Assembly (NCBI GenBank): GCA_003952965.2
Contig: CM025849.1
Coordinates: 9,843,427 to 9,907,426 of the forward strand
Reading direction: 5' to 3'
Source: Morella rubra
Taxonomy: Eukaryota; Streptophyta; Magnoliopsida; Fagales; Myricaceae
DNA length: 64,000 bases
The notes below the pieces were generated by a model. The model did not search any database, had not been told where the DNA came from, and saw only the letters and a list, made by a program, of their open reading frames with translations. Shown here one piece after another: positions 17,001-27,759 of the stretch (position 1 is its first letter; each line of letters starts with the position of its first letter). The position numbers were made by a program, and so were the translations under genes.

Positions 17001-17225
17001 GGGCATGTTCATTTTAAGAAAATTTTAAGAATTCTAAGAATAGTGTGAATATTTAGGTGATGTTTAAGTTTTATTGGCATACGTATAGAAATTGTAAAAG
17101 TTGTATTGATGTGTGTAAAAAAGGTAATGTTGAGTTGTATTGGAATGCGCGTTTTTGTGATGTTGAGATCGTAAATGTAAAAAGTAGGATGCAAATCCTA
17201 AAAATTTGTAGGAAACGAACATGCC
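17001..17225 (+). mobile_element. MITE, family 1, with inverted ends
   Basis: Begins gggcatgttcatttt and ends aggaaacgaacatgcc, so its ends are an imperfect terminal inverted repeat. 225 bp, AT-rich, no coding capacity. It sits about 55 bases past the stop codon of the intact SDR gene and may lie in its 3' UTR. A diverged relative is at 9506-9731. The superfamily is not settled because no clean target duplication was seen. Confidence 0.6.
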
Positions 17226-18867
17226 ATATTTGTGTCTTGTTTCTTTTCTTTTTTTGTAGTTTTTCTAGATGCTGTAATTTATATATATCTCAGATATGCT
17301 TCTTATGCAAGGTAGAAGTGCCCATATTTGTTTTTGTGTGAAATATCACAGAGAATTTTATTGGGAGCGGCTCACCTCCCAGTAGAATGCCTCTGTTTCC
17401 TCCCATTTTAAAATAGGAGGCGACCAGTACCACCTGTATACATAGTGATCCAACGTGTGTACAGAGAGTCAGAGAGGTAAGCTTCCTCTCCCTGTGAAAG
17501 CCACCAATCTTAACAATGACTTCCTCCTCTCTTCCCTTCTTGAGGCAGCAACGGCCTTCGCTCGAAAGATTCTATCTTCTTTCCTCTTAATCTCTCTGTC
17601 CCCGATTTGTTCGGTCTCTTTATTGTTTACCCTTCTTGTGGCCATGATGCTCCCCTTTGGGAACTCCATTTTTATGCTCTCTTGGAAAGCGTATGATGTT
17701 TTTCTTTTAGGGTTTATATATATATATATATATATAATTATTTTTTTTTTTCCTCTCTCTCCTGTTCAAAATTTAGACAAACTTGAGATGGTTGTGTTTA
17801 ATTGCCTCTGTATAGCAATTGGTTGATATTATTCGAAACACTCCACAACATTGTTTTATTAGTTAAAAAAAAAGGCAAATCGCGGGAGTAAGAAAATTTG
17901 GTTCCCAAAATTTGTTGTTATATTAATAAGAAAAACAAAAAATGTTTTAGCTCACAATCTGTTTCGTTGGGCCGCCTCCTCATTGTATGAGGGTAGTGTT
18001 TCCCTTTCTTCTGAGCCTTTTGCTCTCCTATGACTTTTTTGCTTTGTATTGTTTTTGTTTTCTGATGTTGGCATGTTTGGTTGTAAAAGTATTAACATAA
18101 AAAATTTTAAAAAATTCTATACAAACATCAATTCTTTTTTATATAAATTCTAACAACTTTTTACACAAATTTTAATATATATTTTTTAAAAAAATTATAA
18201 CAAATATTCGCTCTCCATACTTTTTTACCAACTTCTAGTACTTTTTTTATTAACAAATTACGAACTCTACACCTTTTTACCTAGTCTAAAAAAAATCAAA
18301 TATTTTCGAAACCATTCACAAACTTTTACACAAAAACCTATAAAATTTTAATTTATATAAATATTTACAATTCTATTAAAATCCTAAAACTCTTACAAGT
18401 TTTTATATACCAAACAACTGTACATCCCCTTAGATTCAATATAGTATATGAGATTTATGGCTTAAAAACACAAAAAACTCTTAATGGGAGAGCAAGAAGA
18501 AAAAGTCCTTGAAAGAGTAGCGTTGCTGTCATCTCATGTGCCTGGATGTGAGTAGAGTAAATACATGAGAAATAATAAATTGGATGGGTTGTTTGGAAAA
18601 TGAGAAAATATAAGAAAAATGACTATCTTCAAGATAGCAAAATTCTCCAAATGCATGGTGTTTGATTGTTAAAATTTTTGGGTATGAAAGTTGGTGAAAA
18701 AGTAAGAAGAGAGAAGATTTGAATGAATATTTATAATGAAAAAGAATAATTTGATAAGAAGAGAGAGATTATTTTGTAATTTTTTTAATCAGGTCCAAAA
18801 TTTTGGCACAAAGGGTACCAAAGAGTAAACATAAGTTATGGTTTATAGACTTCACCCTTCTTCTAGA
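17226..18867. other. intergenic DNA with MITE debris
   Basis: No gene is recognised. There is an (AT)n microsatellite at about 17709-17735. 18080-18430 is an inverse copy of MITE family 2 (compare 8990-9345 and 60895-61215). 18655-18815 is another AT-rich repeat resembling 13470-13620 and 55610-55760. A 123-codon open frame at 17455-17826 runs through low-complexity sequence and is not supported as a gene. Confidence 0.45.
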
Positions 18868-19385
18868 CTTTTTATTTTTTATTTTTTGGGGGTAAATTCC
18901 CAAAACGGCAAAAGCCAATGTTTAGATACAAGGGTAACAAGAACAACCTAATAAACACACTCTCTAGGGTACCAAACTACACCCAGTCAACCAAACAATC
19001 TACAACACAACAGACGTGCTAATTCTTGCTTTAAATGGCAAAACAGAGTACCTGCAAACTCTTGCTTTAAACAGCAAAACAGAGTACCTGTAGCACATGC
19101 ATTAGTTGCCTCTCCTTGTTAGCAAAACACCTCTGGTTCCTCTCCCGCCAAATAGAATAGACAATGGCTGAAAAAACCAACCTGTTCATCCGAGATTCAA
19201 ATGAGTTTCCTTTCAAATTCACCGCACACCACTCCACAGTTGCTTCCCAGTTCCTCTGTGCCCTTGGAAAACCACACTTATCCCACAACAACCACCAAAT
19301 ACGTCTAGCATAGGTGCATTCACAGAATAAATGATTCAAGTCCTCTGTCCAAGCTTCACAGCAAACACAAAAGGCCTAACTGTTC
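18868..19385 (-). pseudogene. 5'-truncated LINE fragment (zf-RVT domain)
   Basis: On the minus strand a frame reads CVCCEAWTEDLNHLFCEC, then ARRIWWLLWDKCG and IVYSIWRERNQRCF. This is the zinc-binding region found at the C-terminal end of plant L1-like reverse transcriptase proteins (zf-RVT). It is followed by 3' non-coding sequence and an A-rich tail (aaaaaataaaaaataaaaag on the minus strand, 18868-18890). Everything upstream of the zinc region is missing, as expected for a 5'-truncated LINE insertion. Confidence 0.75.
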
Positions 19386-19852
19386 TTATTAACTGTTGAC
19401 TTATTAACTGTTGTAACAACTCAAAAGTCCTAACTGTTCTTGAAAAGTAACCTTAACTAGTATTGAAGTCAAAGTGCATATGTGGTGCCTAATACTTTTG
19501 TGAGTGGTTACAATAGAGTGATTTCAAGAAATTTACAGTTTTTTTATTCACAGGAGCTCGATTAAAAAACTCATAATCCATTTTGATTCTCAATTTTCTT
19601 ACTCAAGACTTGGTTAAGAAAGCTCAGGTCATGATGGTTGGTGGAATTAATTTCCGTCCATCCTATCACTCAGTTCACAACAGAAAATTTTGCTGTTATT
19701 TTTAATTTCTTGATTCCGGAATATTCAAAATTTGCTGCGGCATTTTCGTTGGCTGTCAAACCTTCTGTTTTCCATCAACGAGAATGATTGCAACTTCCCC
19801 AATAATATCATGCATGGCTAAGCATATGAGGTTCGAAAGAATGACTTGTTAC
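19386..19852. other. unassigned intergenic DNA
   Basis: Nothing recognisable. It contains one short near-repeat (ttaactgttgacttattaactgttg near 19388) and ends at the CACTA terminus described next. Confidence 0.3.
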
Positions 19853-20460
19853 CACTACAACAAAATTCGATTTTTGGGACGTCCGTCCCAAAAAAATCCG
19901 AATTTTTTTGGAACGGAATTCGTTCGTCGCCCTAACAAACTCGTTACAAAAGATTTTTTTAGGACAGAAATGACGTTTCGTCCCAAAAGGTACCATTCCG
20001 GGATGGGAAAGCTTCCGTCCCAAAATCAAATTATCTTTCGAGCCTTTTTGAATGGCCAATTGAAGATTATGTTCGAAGGAAAATATAAATTCGTTGGATA
20101 AGAAAAATGAACGTTCGAACCACAATAAAAATTTTACATTCGATATTTCAAATACCGTTCCAATGCTGTAAAATGGAATGTCTGCAACCATTATTAATGA
20201 GTTACAACAATTCACATGATAAACGTTCGGACGGTTTTGGATGTAAAGGGAGAAACGTTCGGATATTTTTCTAACGTTCCAACAAATATCGTTAAATTCG
20301 TTCGATATACCGATTGAGAAATAAAAAAGTAGCTGTTCGAACATGTTATGAACGAAAACGCGATAAGTTCGAACCTAGGGGAGGCACGTTGTATTTTGAA
20401 CTCTAAAACTAACGTTGGAACGATTTATTTTTATAAAAAATTAAAAAATTACTACAAAAT
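19853..20460. mobile_element. single CACTA-type terminus with subterminal motifs
   Basis: Starts CACTACAACAAAATTCGAT, the canonical terminus of a plant CACTA transposon, preceded by TAC. Inside it are words of the type gggacgtccgtccc, cgttcgaac and cgttcggacggtt, typical of subterminal repeats. The mirror-image terminus (expected to end ttttgttgtagtg) was not found in the window, so this is either half of an element broken by later insertions or one whose other end has decayed. The 178-codon minus-strand open frame through it is not a recognised protein. Confidence 0.6.
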
Positions 20461-20869
20461 TATTAAAAAAGATAATATTAAATAAAAAAATTTATTAACA
20501 AAATGTACAATTAAATAATTAATCACAATATTCGAAGCAATTACATATAATACGCAATAAAAAAAAAATCTATCTTGTCCGTTGAGTGCATCCAACTCTG
20601 CGTGCATCAAGACTTTTTCCAACTATGTATGCATCCTTATCTTCTTAAATCAGAATTTATAATCAATATAATGGTTAAATAATTGACAAAAATATTCATT
20701 AAAAAGATCAGCTGAATGAAAAATATATTTAATTTACCTATACATCTACTTGATGTTGTTTTCGGTGAAGATGATCCAATATCAGCGCAGGAAAAGTTAA
20801 TGCCCTAGACAGGGCTGATGCAGGAGAATGATTATATCTAACATGTTTATACAGATCCAACGCATTGTG
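20461..20869. other. AT-rich DNA, no gene recognised
   Basis: No gene or structured repeat is recognised. It may be internal sequence of the CACTA-type element starting at 19853. Confidence 0.3.
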
Positions 20870-21160
20870 ATCTATCGAACACGTTCAAAAAGTTTTTTTT
20901 ATTTGTTAGGAAAATTAAAAGTTTTACATTATGCACGATAAATCTAAATTTGAGGTGTTGGACCTCAAATGGATTTGTATCACTGTAACAATATTAACAT
21001 GCACAAGAAACTAATGGAGAGAATAACAAAAGCTGATACAACATTTTTCAAACCAGCATATTTCATTGAATGGAAAGAAATAGAGAGCAATACTCTAGTT
21101 AGTAGGGCTGGACTTCTGAAAACATTTTAGGGCTTGTTTGTTTGCGGGTTCTGGTTCTGG
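20870..21160 (+). repeat. left arm of a long imperfect inverted repeat
   Basis: The reverse complement of this arm is recognisable at about 31680-32060. Shared words include gaaaattaaaagtttt.cattatgcac, tctaaattt.gag, aaaagctgatacaacattttt, ggaaagaaatagagagcaatactct and agggcttgtttgtttg. The arms enclose about 10.5 kb that holds an LTR-like repeat and the complete CACTA element. Confidence 0.65.
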
Positions 21161-21604
21161 TTCATGGTTAAGGTTCTGGTTTTGGTTCTATAAGTTGGAC
21201 CTAGGCTCAAAGGCTTTCTTTTGCAGCTCACTCTACCAGATAATACATAGCTCACCATTGCTTGACAGACGCATTAATTCATCGGCACGCGTACTGGCAC
21301 ATGGTTCCCTACTTTCATGTCAGACGCATTTGAAAAATCAATGTCCGTATGACAGCTCCACTCAGTGTATCCAACAGTCAACAAATTTTGCTCGACGCAC
21401 GATTTCCACTGCGCGTGAGCGAATTTTTGGAGCTGCTCCAGTAGTTCTAGAGGACTTTTGCTTGACACACAAGTGCCGTCGCATGCGAGCGAAGTTCTGG
21501 ATCTACAAGTCCCATAATTTAAAGTTGTGTTTTAAGTCTCTTGATCACGTGGATGATGCTACTACTGTTTCACATTTGGATTTGCTTAAGACCTTTTTGT
21601 AAGT
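21161..21604. other. unassigned stretch with a 154-codon open frame
   Basis: An open frame (21138-21602) runs through it, but the translation has no recognisable domain and starts in the inverted-repeat arm. Base composition is more even than in the flanks. It could be a captured or decayed coding fragment; no function is assigned. Confidence 0.25.
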
Positions 21605-22570
21605 CCAAGGATTAAGGCAAACGAAGAGAGAGGTGAATTGGGTTTCCAAACTTTTTTGCTTTTAACCCCCAAAATCGTGTTTGCAAAGTAAAGACTAATT
21701 TAGCACAAGTATATAGATGCGATAAGAAATAAGTGCTAAATGTAAAGAGTAGGATAGAGAAGCAAACACGTGATTTTTAGGTGGTTCGACAAACCGCCTA
21801 CATCCACCCCTCAAGCTCCTTTACCGAGCCTTGAGGTTTTCCCACTATCTTCCAAATAGTGTACACACTAGCTTCTGGGTGCTAGAGAACCTACAAGTGT
21901 TTTCCCAGGCTCAACACTCACAACCCAAGTGGTTTTTCGGGCTCACCACTCACAACCTAACAAGCTTGAGATATACCCTCTCTAAGCTTCTTCTTTAGTG
22001 AACAACCTCACTAAAGGAATCACCTCTTTGGATATGAAGATACAAGAACAAACTCTCTCAAAGAGTGGATATGAAAATGAAAGCTCTATCTCTTTGATTC
22101 ACACAATGACAAGGATAAGAAAGTGTAATTTGTGTGAATGATATGAGAAATATGAATAAGAAGGTTTAAGATATTTCTCAAGCTATAAAATGATATGTGG
22201 TCGTTCTCTCTTTTTTGAGACAATAGGAAGGTCTTTATATAGGCCACATGAGAAAACTAGCCGTTAGGAATTTTATCGTTGTACCGGTCGACCGCTTCAG
22301 GGTTACCGTTACCCAACGGTCATAATGTCAGAGCTCAACGGATTTATTTCAAAAATATACCGGTCGACCGCTACACCAAGCGGTCCGGTCGACTGCTTCA
22401 CCAGCTGGTCGACCTCCTCAACTTAAGCACATGATCCGGTTCATTTAAAACCATGATTTTGACCATTTTGAAACACCCAATTTTAAAGACTAACTTCCAT
22501 AAGTATATAAAAGGTTTGAGAGTTGATTGGGGTGTTTTGAAACCATTTAAAAAATATTTGATCTTTCAAA
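21605..22570 (+). repeat. LTR-like dispersed repeat, copy 2
   Basis: Second copy of the unit at 4290-5345, same orientation and block order: 'attaaggcaaacgaagagagaggtg', 'ttaggtggttcgacaaaccgcc', 'ctcctttaccgagccttgagg', 'ccggtcgaccgct' at 22283 and 22362, then 'acccaattttaaagactaac'. The two copies have diverged by many substitutions and indels, so they are independent old insertions and not the two LTRs of one young element. Confidence 0.5.
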
Positions 22571-23372
22571 CAAGAGGTAAAATGGTTTATGCACGTTTTG
22601 AAAGATATGCAAGTGTGATTCAAATCCTTGTCAAAAGTGAAACTAAGAGTTACAAGGTTATACCCTATGGTCTTGAATCTTCACTTTTGAGCTCCTTGCA
22701 TCTTCTTGATCTTCAATCTTCTTGTCTTTGGCTCTTTGATAAAAATGTCTTTGTCTTTGAAGATGTCCATTTTGTAAACTTAATCCATTTATTGAAATCA
22801 TCAAAATATCGATTGTGAACAAAAGCTAACATTTTTCCCGTTTTCTCTCTTGTTTATTTTGCTGGTAAATAAAAAAGACAAAAAGATTCACCGTCAAGAA
22901 ACTTGACCCGTGAAGCTTTCTTTACAAAGATAATATATTGTTAATATAAAAATATTTTTTATATTGTTTGTATATTTTGTCTTCAGCTTAAGACTTCCAT
23001 AGCCCTACTTCTCCCACTTACTCGATTTTAGAAATTTATGCCAACAAATCTAGAGAGATAGAGAGAGAACTATAGCACAAACAATGTGGCTTTTCTGGTG
23101 GCCGAAGAACACTGTGACCATCACAAAAAACGGCGGTGAAGCTCGTGGCGCTGTAGCCTCCACCACCACCTTCGTTGCTTCAACCACTTGCTTAGGACAC
23201 GATGGCTCGTGTTGTTGTCTGAGTAAACTAGTAAGGAAACTAAAGAGATGGAGTTGAAGCCTACATGCCCCGAGTCGACGGAGTTCGTTTCAATGCTGGT
23301 ATGATCCTTTGAGCTATGCTCTTAACTGTGATACCATTGCAAGTGGGAGCTTGTTGGATGAAGATTACCAGA
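22571..23372. other. unassigned stretch left of the CACTA element
   Basis: No gene is recognised. It ends with AGA, which is repeated immediately after the right end of the CACTA element and forms its target site duplication. Confidence 0.4.
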
Positions 23373-24300
23373 CACTACAAGAAAAAAGACTTTGGGTGTC
23401 AAAAAAATGTGTCACCAAAGTGCTAATTTCGTCAGCTAATGTTTTGGGTGACAAAATGAGTTGTCACCCGGTTTGTCACCTAAAGCCCATCAGCAAGGTT
23501 TTAGATTACGATTTTCGTGTTCTGTCGCTTGCAACCGTTCGGACGGTTTACAATACCGTCAGAATGATTTTGTGCCATATTAATGAAATTGAAAATCGTC
23601 ATGCCCAGTACACTTCATCCATTCGCATGAGCTGTGCGAAGGTACTCTCCATACATTTGGATAGCTCATGCGAAAGGTGGTCAAATGTGATGAAATGCAT
23701 TTTGTCATGGACAATTCGTGCGCACGGTTATATAAAACTGTCTGCATGGTAATATATTTACGTCCAGACGCTTATATAAAGACGTTCGCACCGTTGTTTC
23801 ATTTATGACAAAATAGTTATTCGCCAGCTTCAAAAACCATTTGAAACTTACGTAGATGTTCGGACGCTTGTTCTGTTGAACACGTTGGAACGTGTTTTAT
23901 TACAGTGCGAACGGTTGCTTATTAAAAGACTGTGTGCACACGAGAATAACCGTGCGTACGGACAAATTTAATGTGAAGTGTACGGATGAATAGTTATGCA
24001 CGCGCACGTTATCATTGCACAAGAACTGTTTGGATGACTTTTGTTACCGTTCGAACTGTTTTCTACATATTTGAATTAATTTAATTAAAATTTTAAAAAT
24101 AATTTGCAAATAATATAAATAGAAAGATATTCAATACTCATAATAATAATAAAATGTCTACAAATATGCAATCATCATTAAAAGTAAATAAAATACATAA
24201 TTGATAAGTACTGACAAAGTAGTGAAAATACATAAATCTACCCAAATTTTCGTTTGGTGTCGTACAAGATTGTTATTGTCTGATATGCTCCTTCAGCTGC

Positions 24301-26148
24301 TCACGCATATGCTCCGCCATTAGTTGCATCATCTGTTCTTGTTGTTCCACTAGGTTCCTTTGCTGCTCCTGCATCATCTTCTGATTCTCTTCGTCTTTTT
24401 TTGTTGTTGGCTCTGCCATCATCTAGCTCTTCGTCTTTCTTCTGTTGCTGCTCCTCCATCATCTGCAGATGCTCTCGCATCATCTGCTTCATATCTGATC
24501 GCTTGACTAGAAGCACTTCATATTCCATCTGTCTAGCCCTCATCTTTTCAATCTCTAATCTGGCCTCCTCTAATCTCTGGGACAAATCAACGGACGATAC
24601 TGATGAAGATGATCCAATAGACCGTACTGAACGGCCTAAACCTCGCACATAACCCGCTTTCGTCCCCAACACCTCAGCGAAAATCTCCACTTCGGTGTAT
24701 GATTTTCCCTCTGACTCGTGCTGCAACTGTAATGCTCTATTTTTTCCTACAAAATTAGAAAAGAAGATAAAATTAGCATTATGAAACATAAAAGCATACG
24801 AATGCATCATTAAATCTAACGTTACAACTTACAAAATTTTTCCGTGCATCTTCTAATGTCCACATGCCATCCTTATTAGTATGCGTTTTTTATACAGCAA
24901 CGCAGGACTAATCTCATCAAATTTTGGATTTTTCTGTATACCAAAAGAAATATAAAATGTGCATATTAAAATACTAAGTCATTTATTTAAATAATATCTA
25001 TTAAAAATATAAATTTATTACTTACTAACAACACTCTCGCGTGTTGGAAAGACCTCGCTCCCGATGTGTGTACAATCTTCAACTTAGCTCTATTCTCCTT
25101 GTTGATTGCACTCCTCCTCTGCATTGTACATTTACAGTTGTTACCACAATTAATAATAAAATAAAATAAATGTTCAAGATGAATAAAATTTTTAACTTGA
25201 AATTTCTCGCTCGCGAATAAATCACAGACACGAGTCCATTCTTCCTTGTTCATCTAGGATACGGGTGCTCTAACGCCTCTTCTTTGGAATTGAACACCGA
25301 GTAATGCTGGAACATTCTATTTCTGTGCGTCCTGTATGCTGTGTTCATCGTAGACGTCACAGTGATGCGATCCTCGGCTCGATTGTAATCTAGTTGAAAG
25401 TCATCCTTAAGATATATAACAGTTAGTACGTATAAAAGTTTCCACAATTAAAATTTAATAAATTATACTTACCAACACTCGGTTCATCACATATGATTTA
25501 ACCTCGTCGGGGACCTCCTTCCACTTACTCGTCTCAAATGGGACATGCTGTCGAACGAGCGCACCAATATGACTTGAGAGCATTGAGGATGCCTTGTCAT
25601 CACCGCCCGTATGTCCATCAGGGATATGGACAGTCAGCTTTCCTCCGGTACGAGCCTTGAGTAAGGCAATCCCGCGCGTACTACCTTGAACATGTCTGAT
25701 TCTGGACGTTGCTACAAATGAATAATAATAAATTTAAAATTCAGTTAAACATAGAAATTTAAAAGTCATAATATTTAGGGGGTGTTTGTTTCCCAAATAT
25801 TTTGGGGCACCAACATTTTCAACAAAACAAACACACTCCAAAATTTTTAACTTTTACACATACACACTTCACTTTTCACAAACCCCAATAAATCTCAATA
25901 AAGTAAAGATTCCCAAAATTTCGGGAATATTCCCCAAAATTTTGGCAAATAAACACCCCCTTAATCAAGATTGACGGGGTAAGATACTTACACGCACAAC
26001 TACTTTGGGTGCCTACTAGATTAGCTGTGGTAGGGGAAGGTAATTCATTCCTATCCCTAAGTAAAGGACCCGACACTGCTAGTGTACTGGGACTACTTTC
26101 AGCTTGAACTGATGAATCGCACCGAAGACGTTTCCCTTCTGCTGGCAT
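24301..26148 (-). pseudogene. CACTA TNPA-like / Ptta-En/Spm transposase remnant
   Basis: Minus-strand exons can be followed. 25992-26148 starts MPAEGKRLRCD. 25473-25711 reads RHVQGSTRGIALLKARTGGK, then VHIPDG, LVRQHVPFETSKWKEVPDEV. From 25405 leftward come YRTHRNRMFQHYS and KEEALEHPYPR, a one-base frameshift near 25255, then NKEEWTRVCDLFAS. A further exon around 25130-25030 reads NKENRAKLKIVHTSGARSFQ. The last exon ends at 24301 with a Glu/Lys/Met-rich coiled coil. This order is that of the plant Ptta/En/Spm transposase family (Transposase_24), the second CACTA protein, which binds subterminal repeats. A MITE sits in the first intron. Confidence 0.8.
25777..25960. mobile_element. Tourist-like MITE inside the CACTA transposase intron
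   Basis: 184 bp, starting gggggtgtttgtttcccaaa and ending tttggcaaataaacaccccc, which together form a ~25-bp imperfect terminal inverted repeat. It is flanked by TTA on both sides (25774-25776 and 25961-25963), the 3-bp target preferred by PIF/Harbinger-type MITEs. It lies in the intron between the first two exons of the TNPA-like remnant, so it inserted after the CACTA element arrived. Confidence 0.75.
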
Positions 26149-26349
26149 GACGTCGTCTTGTGACCAAATAAATCAATATTAGAGAAAAAAAAAACACAAT
26201 GAATTATGTTACTCAAAATGAATATAAAATAGAAACGCAAAGTAAATTAAAACGATAAAGTTACTTTAGTCCTCGGAGTCATATTCTTCAGAATCACTAC
26301 AATATTCACTGAAAAATTTTGAGGAATCATCGCTTCTTTCTACTTCATG

Positions 26350-26825
26350 TCATTGTGGATCACTCTCATCGGTTACCGGCATATAAGCCTCGACGTCATT
26401 TCTAGTCAACGGGATCATGTCAAAGGAGCTAAAGTACACAAAAAGCTCAATAGACTCATTCTCTTGGTATGCTTCACGGCTCGACGGTCCTTCTCCATCT
26501 TCACTAGCTTCCTCCTCAATAGGTGGAATATCATACGTGTTTCTAAGAGTAATATTTTGAACAATCTTCTTGTGACTGCCCAGCTTCATATCATCAATAT
26601 AAAACATTTGATTCCCCTGAGATACTAGCACGAACTTACTATCTTTGTACTACTTTCGGGATGTGTTAATACTAACAAACCGACCACTTTTATCAAGACC
26701 TAAGTTTTGAGTACTCAAGTCAAACCAGTCACATTTGAGTAAATAAACTAAATTCCACAACCTGACTGTAAAAATATCCACAACACGTAAATTAACCTGA
26801 TCGTAAATATCCAACTCGGTCGTTG
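26350..26825 (-). pseudogene. CACTA TNPD-like transposase, C-terminal remnant (DUF4216)
   Basis: The minus strand reads VNLRVVDIFTVRLWNLVYLL, then KCDWFDLSTQNLGLD, GRFVSINTSRK, an in-frame TAG, YKDSKFVLVSQGNQMFYIDD, and an acidic tail ending DESDPQ and a stop at 26350. This is the C-terminal DUF4216 region of plant TNP2-type transposases. The TAG between RK and YKDS probably replaced a Trp codon. The catalytic part of TNPD is absent; sequence to the right belongs to another transposon-protein family. A diverged second copy is at 2830-3310 on the plus strand. Confidence 0.75.
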
Positions 26826-26849
26826 TGCCTCGAGTCCCTGGGTGGAGCC

Positions 26850-27752
26850 CTGTCCAGGATCCTGCTCCTCCGTCCCCTCAGTCCGCTACTATCGTCTACC
26901 TCTACCTGCCCTTGCTGCACTCAGCACTCGGCGTGTCTGCGCCATCGATTTTGAGAGCGTTGTCTTGTTAATTGACCTATGTGGAACCACCCTCGGCTTG
27001 TCGGCACCCTGGGGTACCATCATGGCGTGTAGGAACTAGGTCAGAAGAATACTGTAGGGCAATGAAATCTGAGTATCGGTCTTCAAGGCCTCAGCACGGA
27101 TGGCCTAGTAGATGTATGATGCCAAATTAACAGGAAGCCTTCGTACAACTACTAGGTACAATAACTCGGCCCGACCATAAGACAGCTTCATCGTGTGCTT
27201 CTTTGGGTTGAAGGCTAAGTATAGGATCAGGTGCATGATCCTTCAAAAAGGAAGTGGCTGGTTGTGTTGCATGTTGCTTCCCTCTAAGATAGCCGTATCC
27301 TGACCCAACAACGTCTGGAAAACCTTGGTCTTACTAGGCCGGCCCTCCTTTCTCAATGGCAGGTTGGGAAACGCTGTCACATTCCTTTCGTACCCCGAGA
27401 AGCTCGCTAGCTCGTTTAGCGAGAATGTGATCGGCAGGTTCCGGTCGGTCACCTCCACATTAGGCTCCTCGAGGTGCGTCGCTCAAAGTATAGAAGCATA
27501 AAACTCTCGCACCAGGTTTTTCGACGCACAACCACTCCTTTGGAGGAACGAAAGCCAACCTGCCTACTCCATTACCTCTGGGAGCGTTCGATCCTCATAT
27601 CGCAGCTCGTAGAAATTCGCCAATTGGATCTGTCGCTCGACAACGATGAGCGGGCGGGACATGATAATTGCTGTATGTTGCTCCAACGATAAAGCTTGAG
27701 TAAAAAATTGCTCGGCATCGGCCTGGTTGTTGGTATGCTGACACTTGCTCAT
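26850..27752 (-). pseudogene. putative plant transposon protein fragment (Transposase_32-like)
   Basis: On the minus strand the frame reads IQLANFYELRYEDRTLPEVM, a frame break, then ITFSLNELASFSGYERN, FPNLPLRKEGRPSKTKVFQT, LLGQDTAILEGSNMQHNQPL, and further broken pieces ending near AARAGRGRR at about 26870. This order resembles the domain annotated as 'putative plant transposon protein' (PF20167), found in gag-like regions of plant elements. At least three stops or frameshifts are present. It directly abuts the TNPD remnant, in the place where the catalytic part of TNPD should be, which suggests a capture or an internal rearrangement. Confidence 0.55.
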
Positions 27753-27759
27753 TTTTTGA

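Noticed and set aside
17455-17826. 123-codon hydrophobic open frame
   Set aside because: Low-complexity T-rich sequence with an (AT)n run; no homologue recognised and no gene-like context.
19808-20344. 178-codon minus-strand frame
   Set aside because: Lies over a CACTA terminus and subterminal motifs; no recognisable domain.
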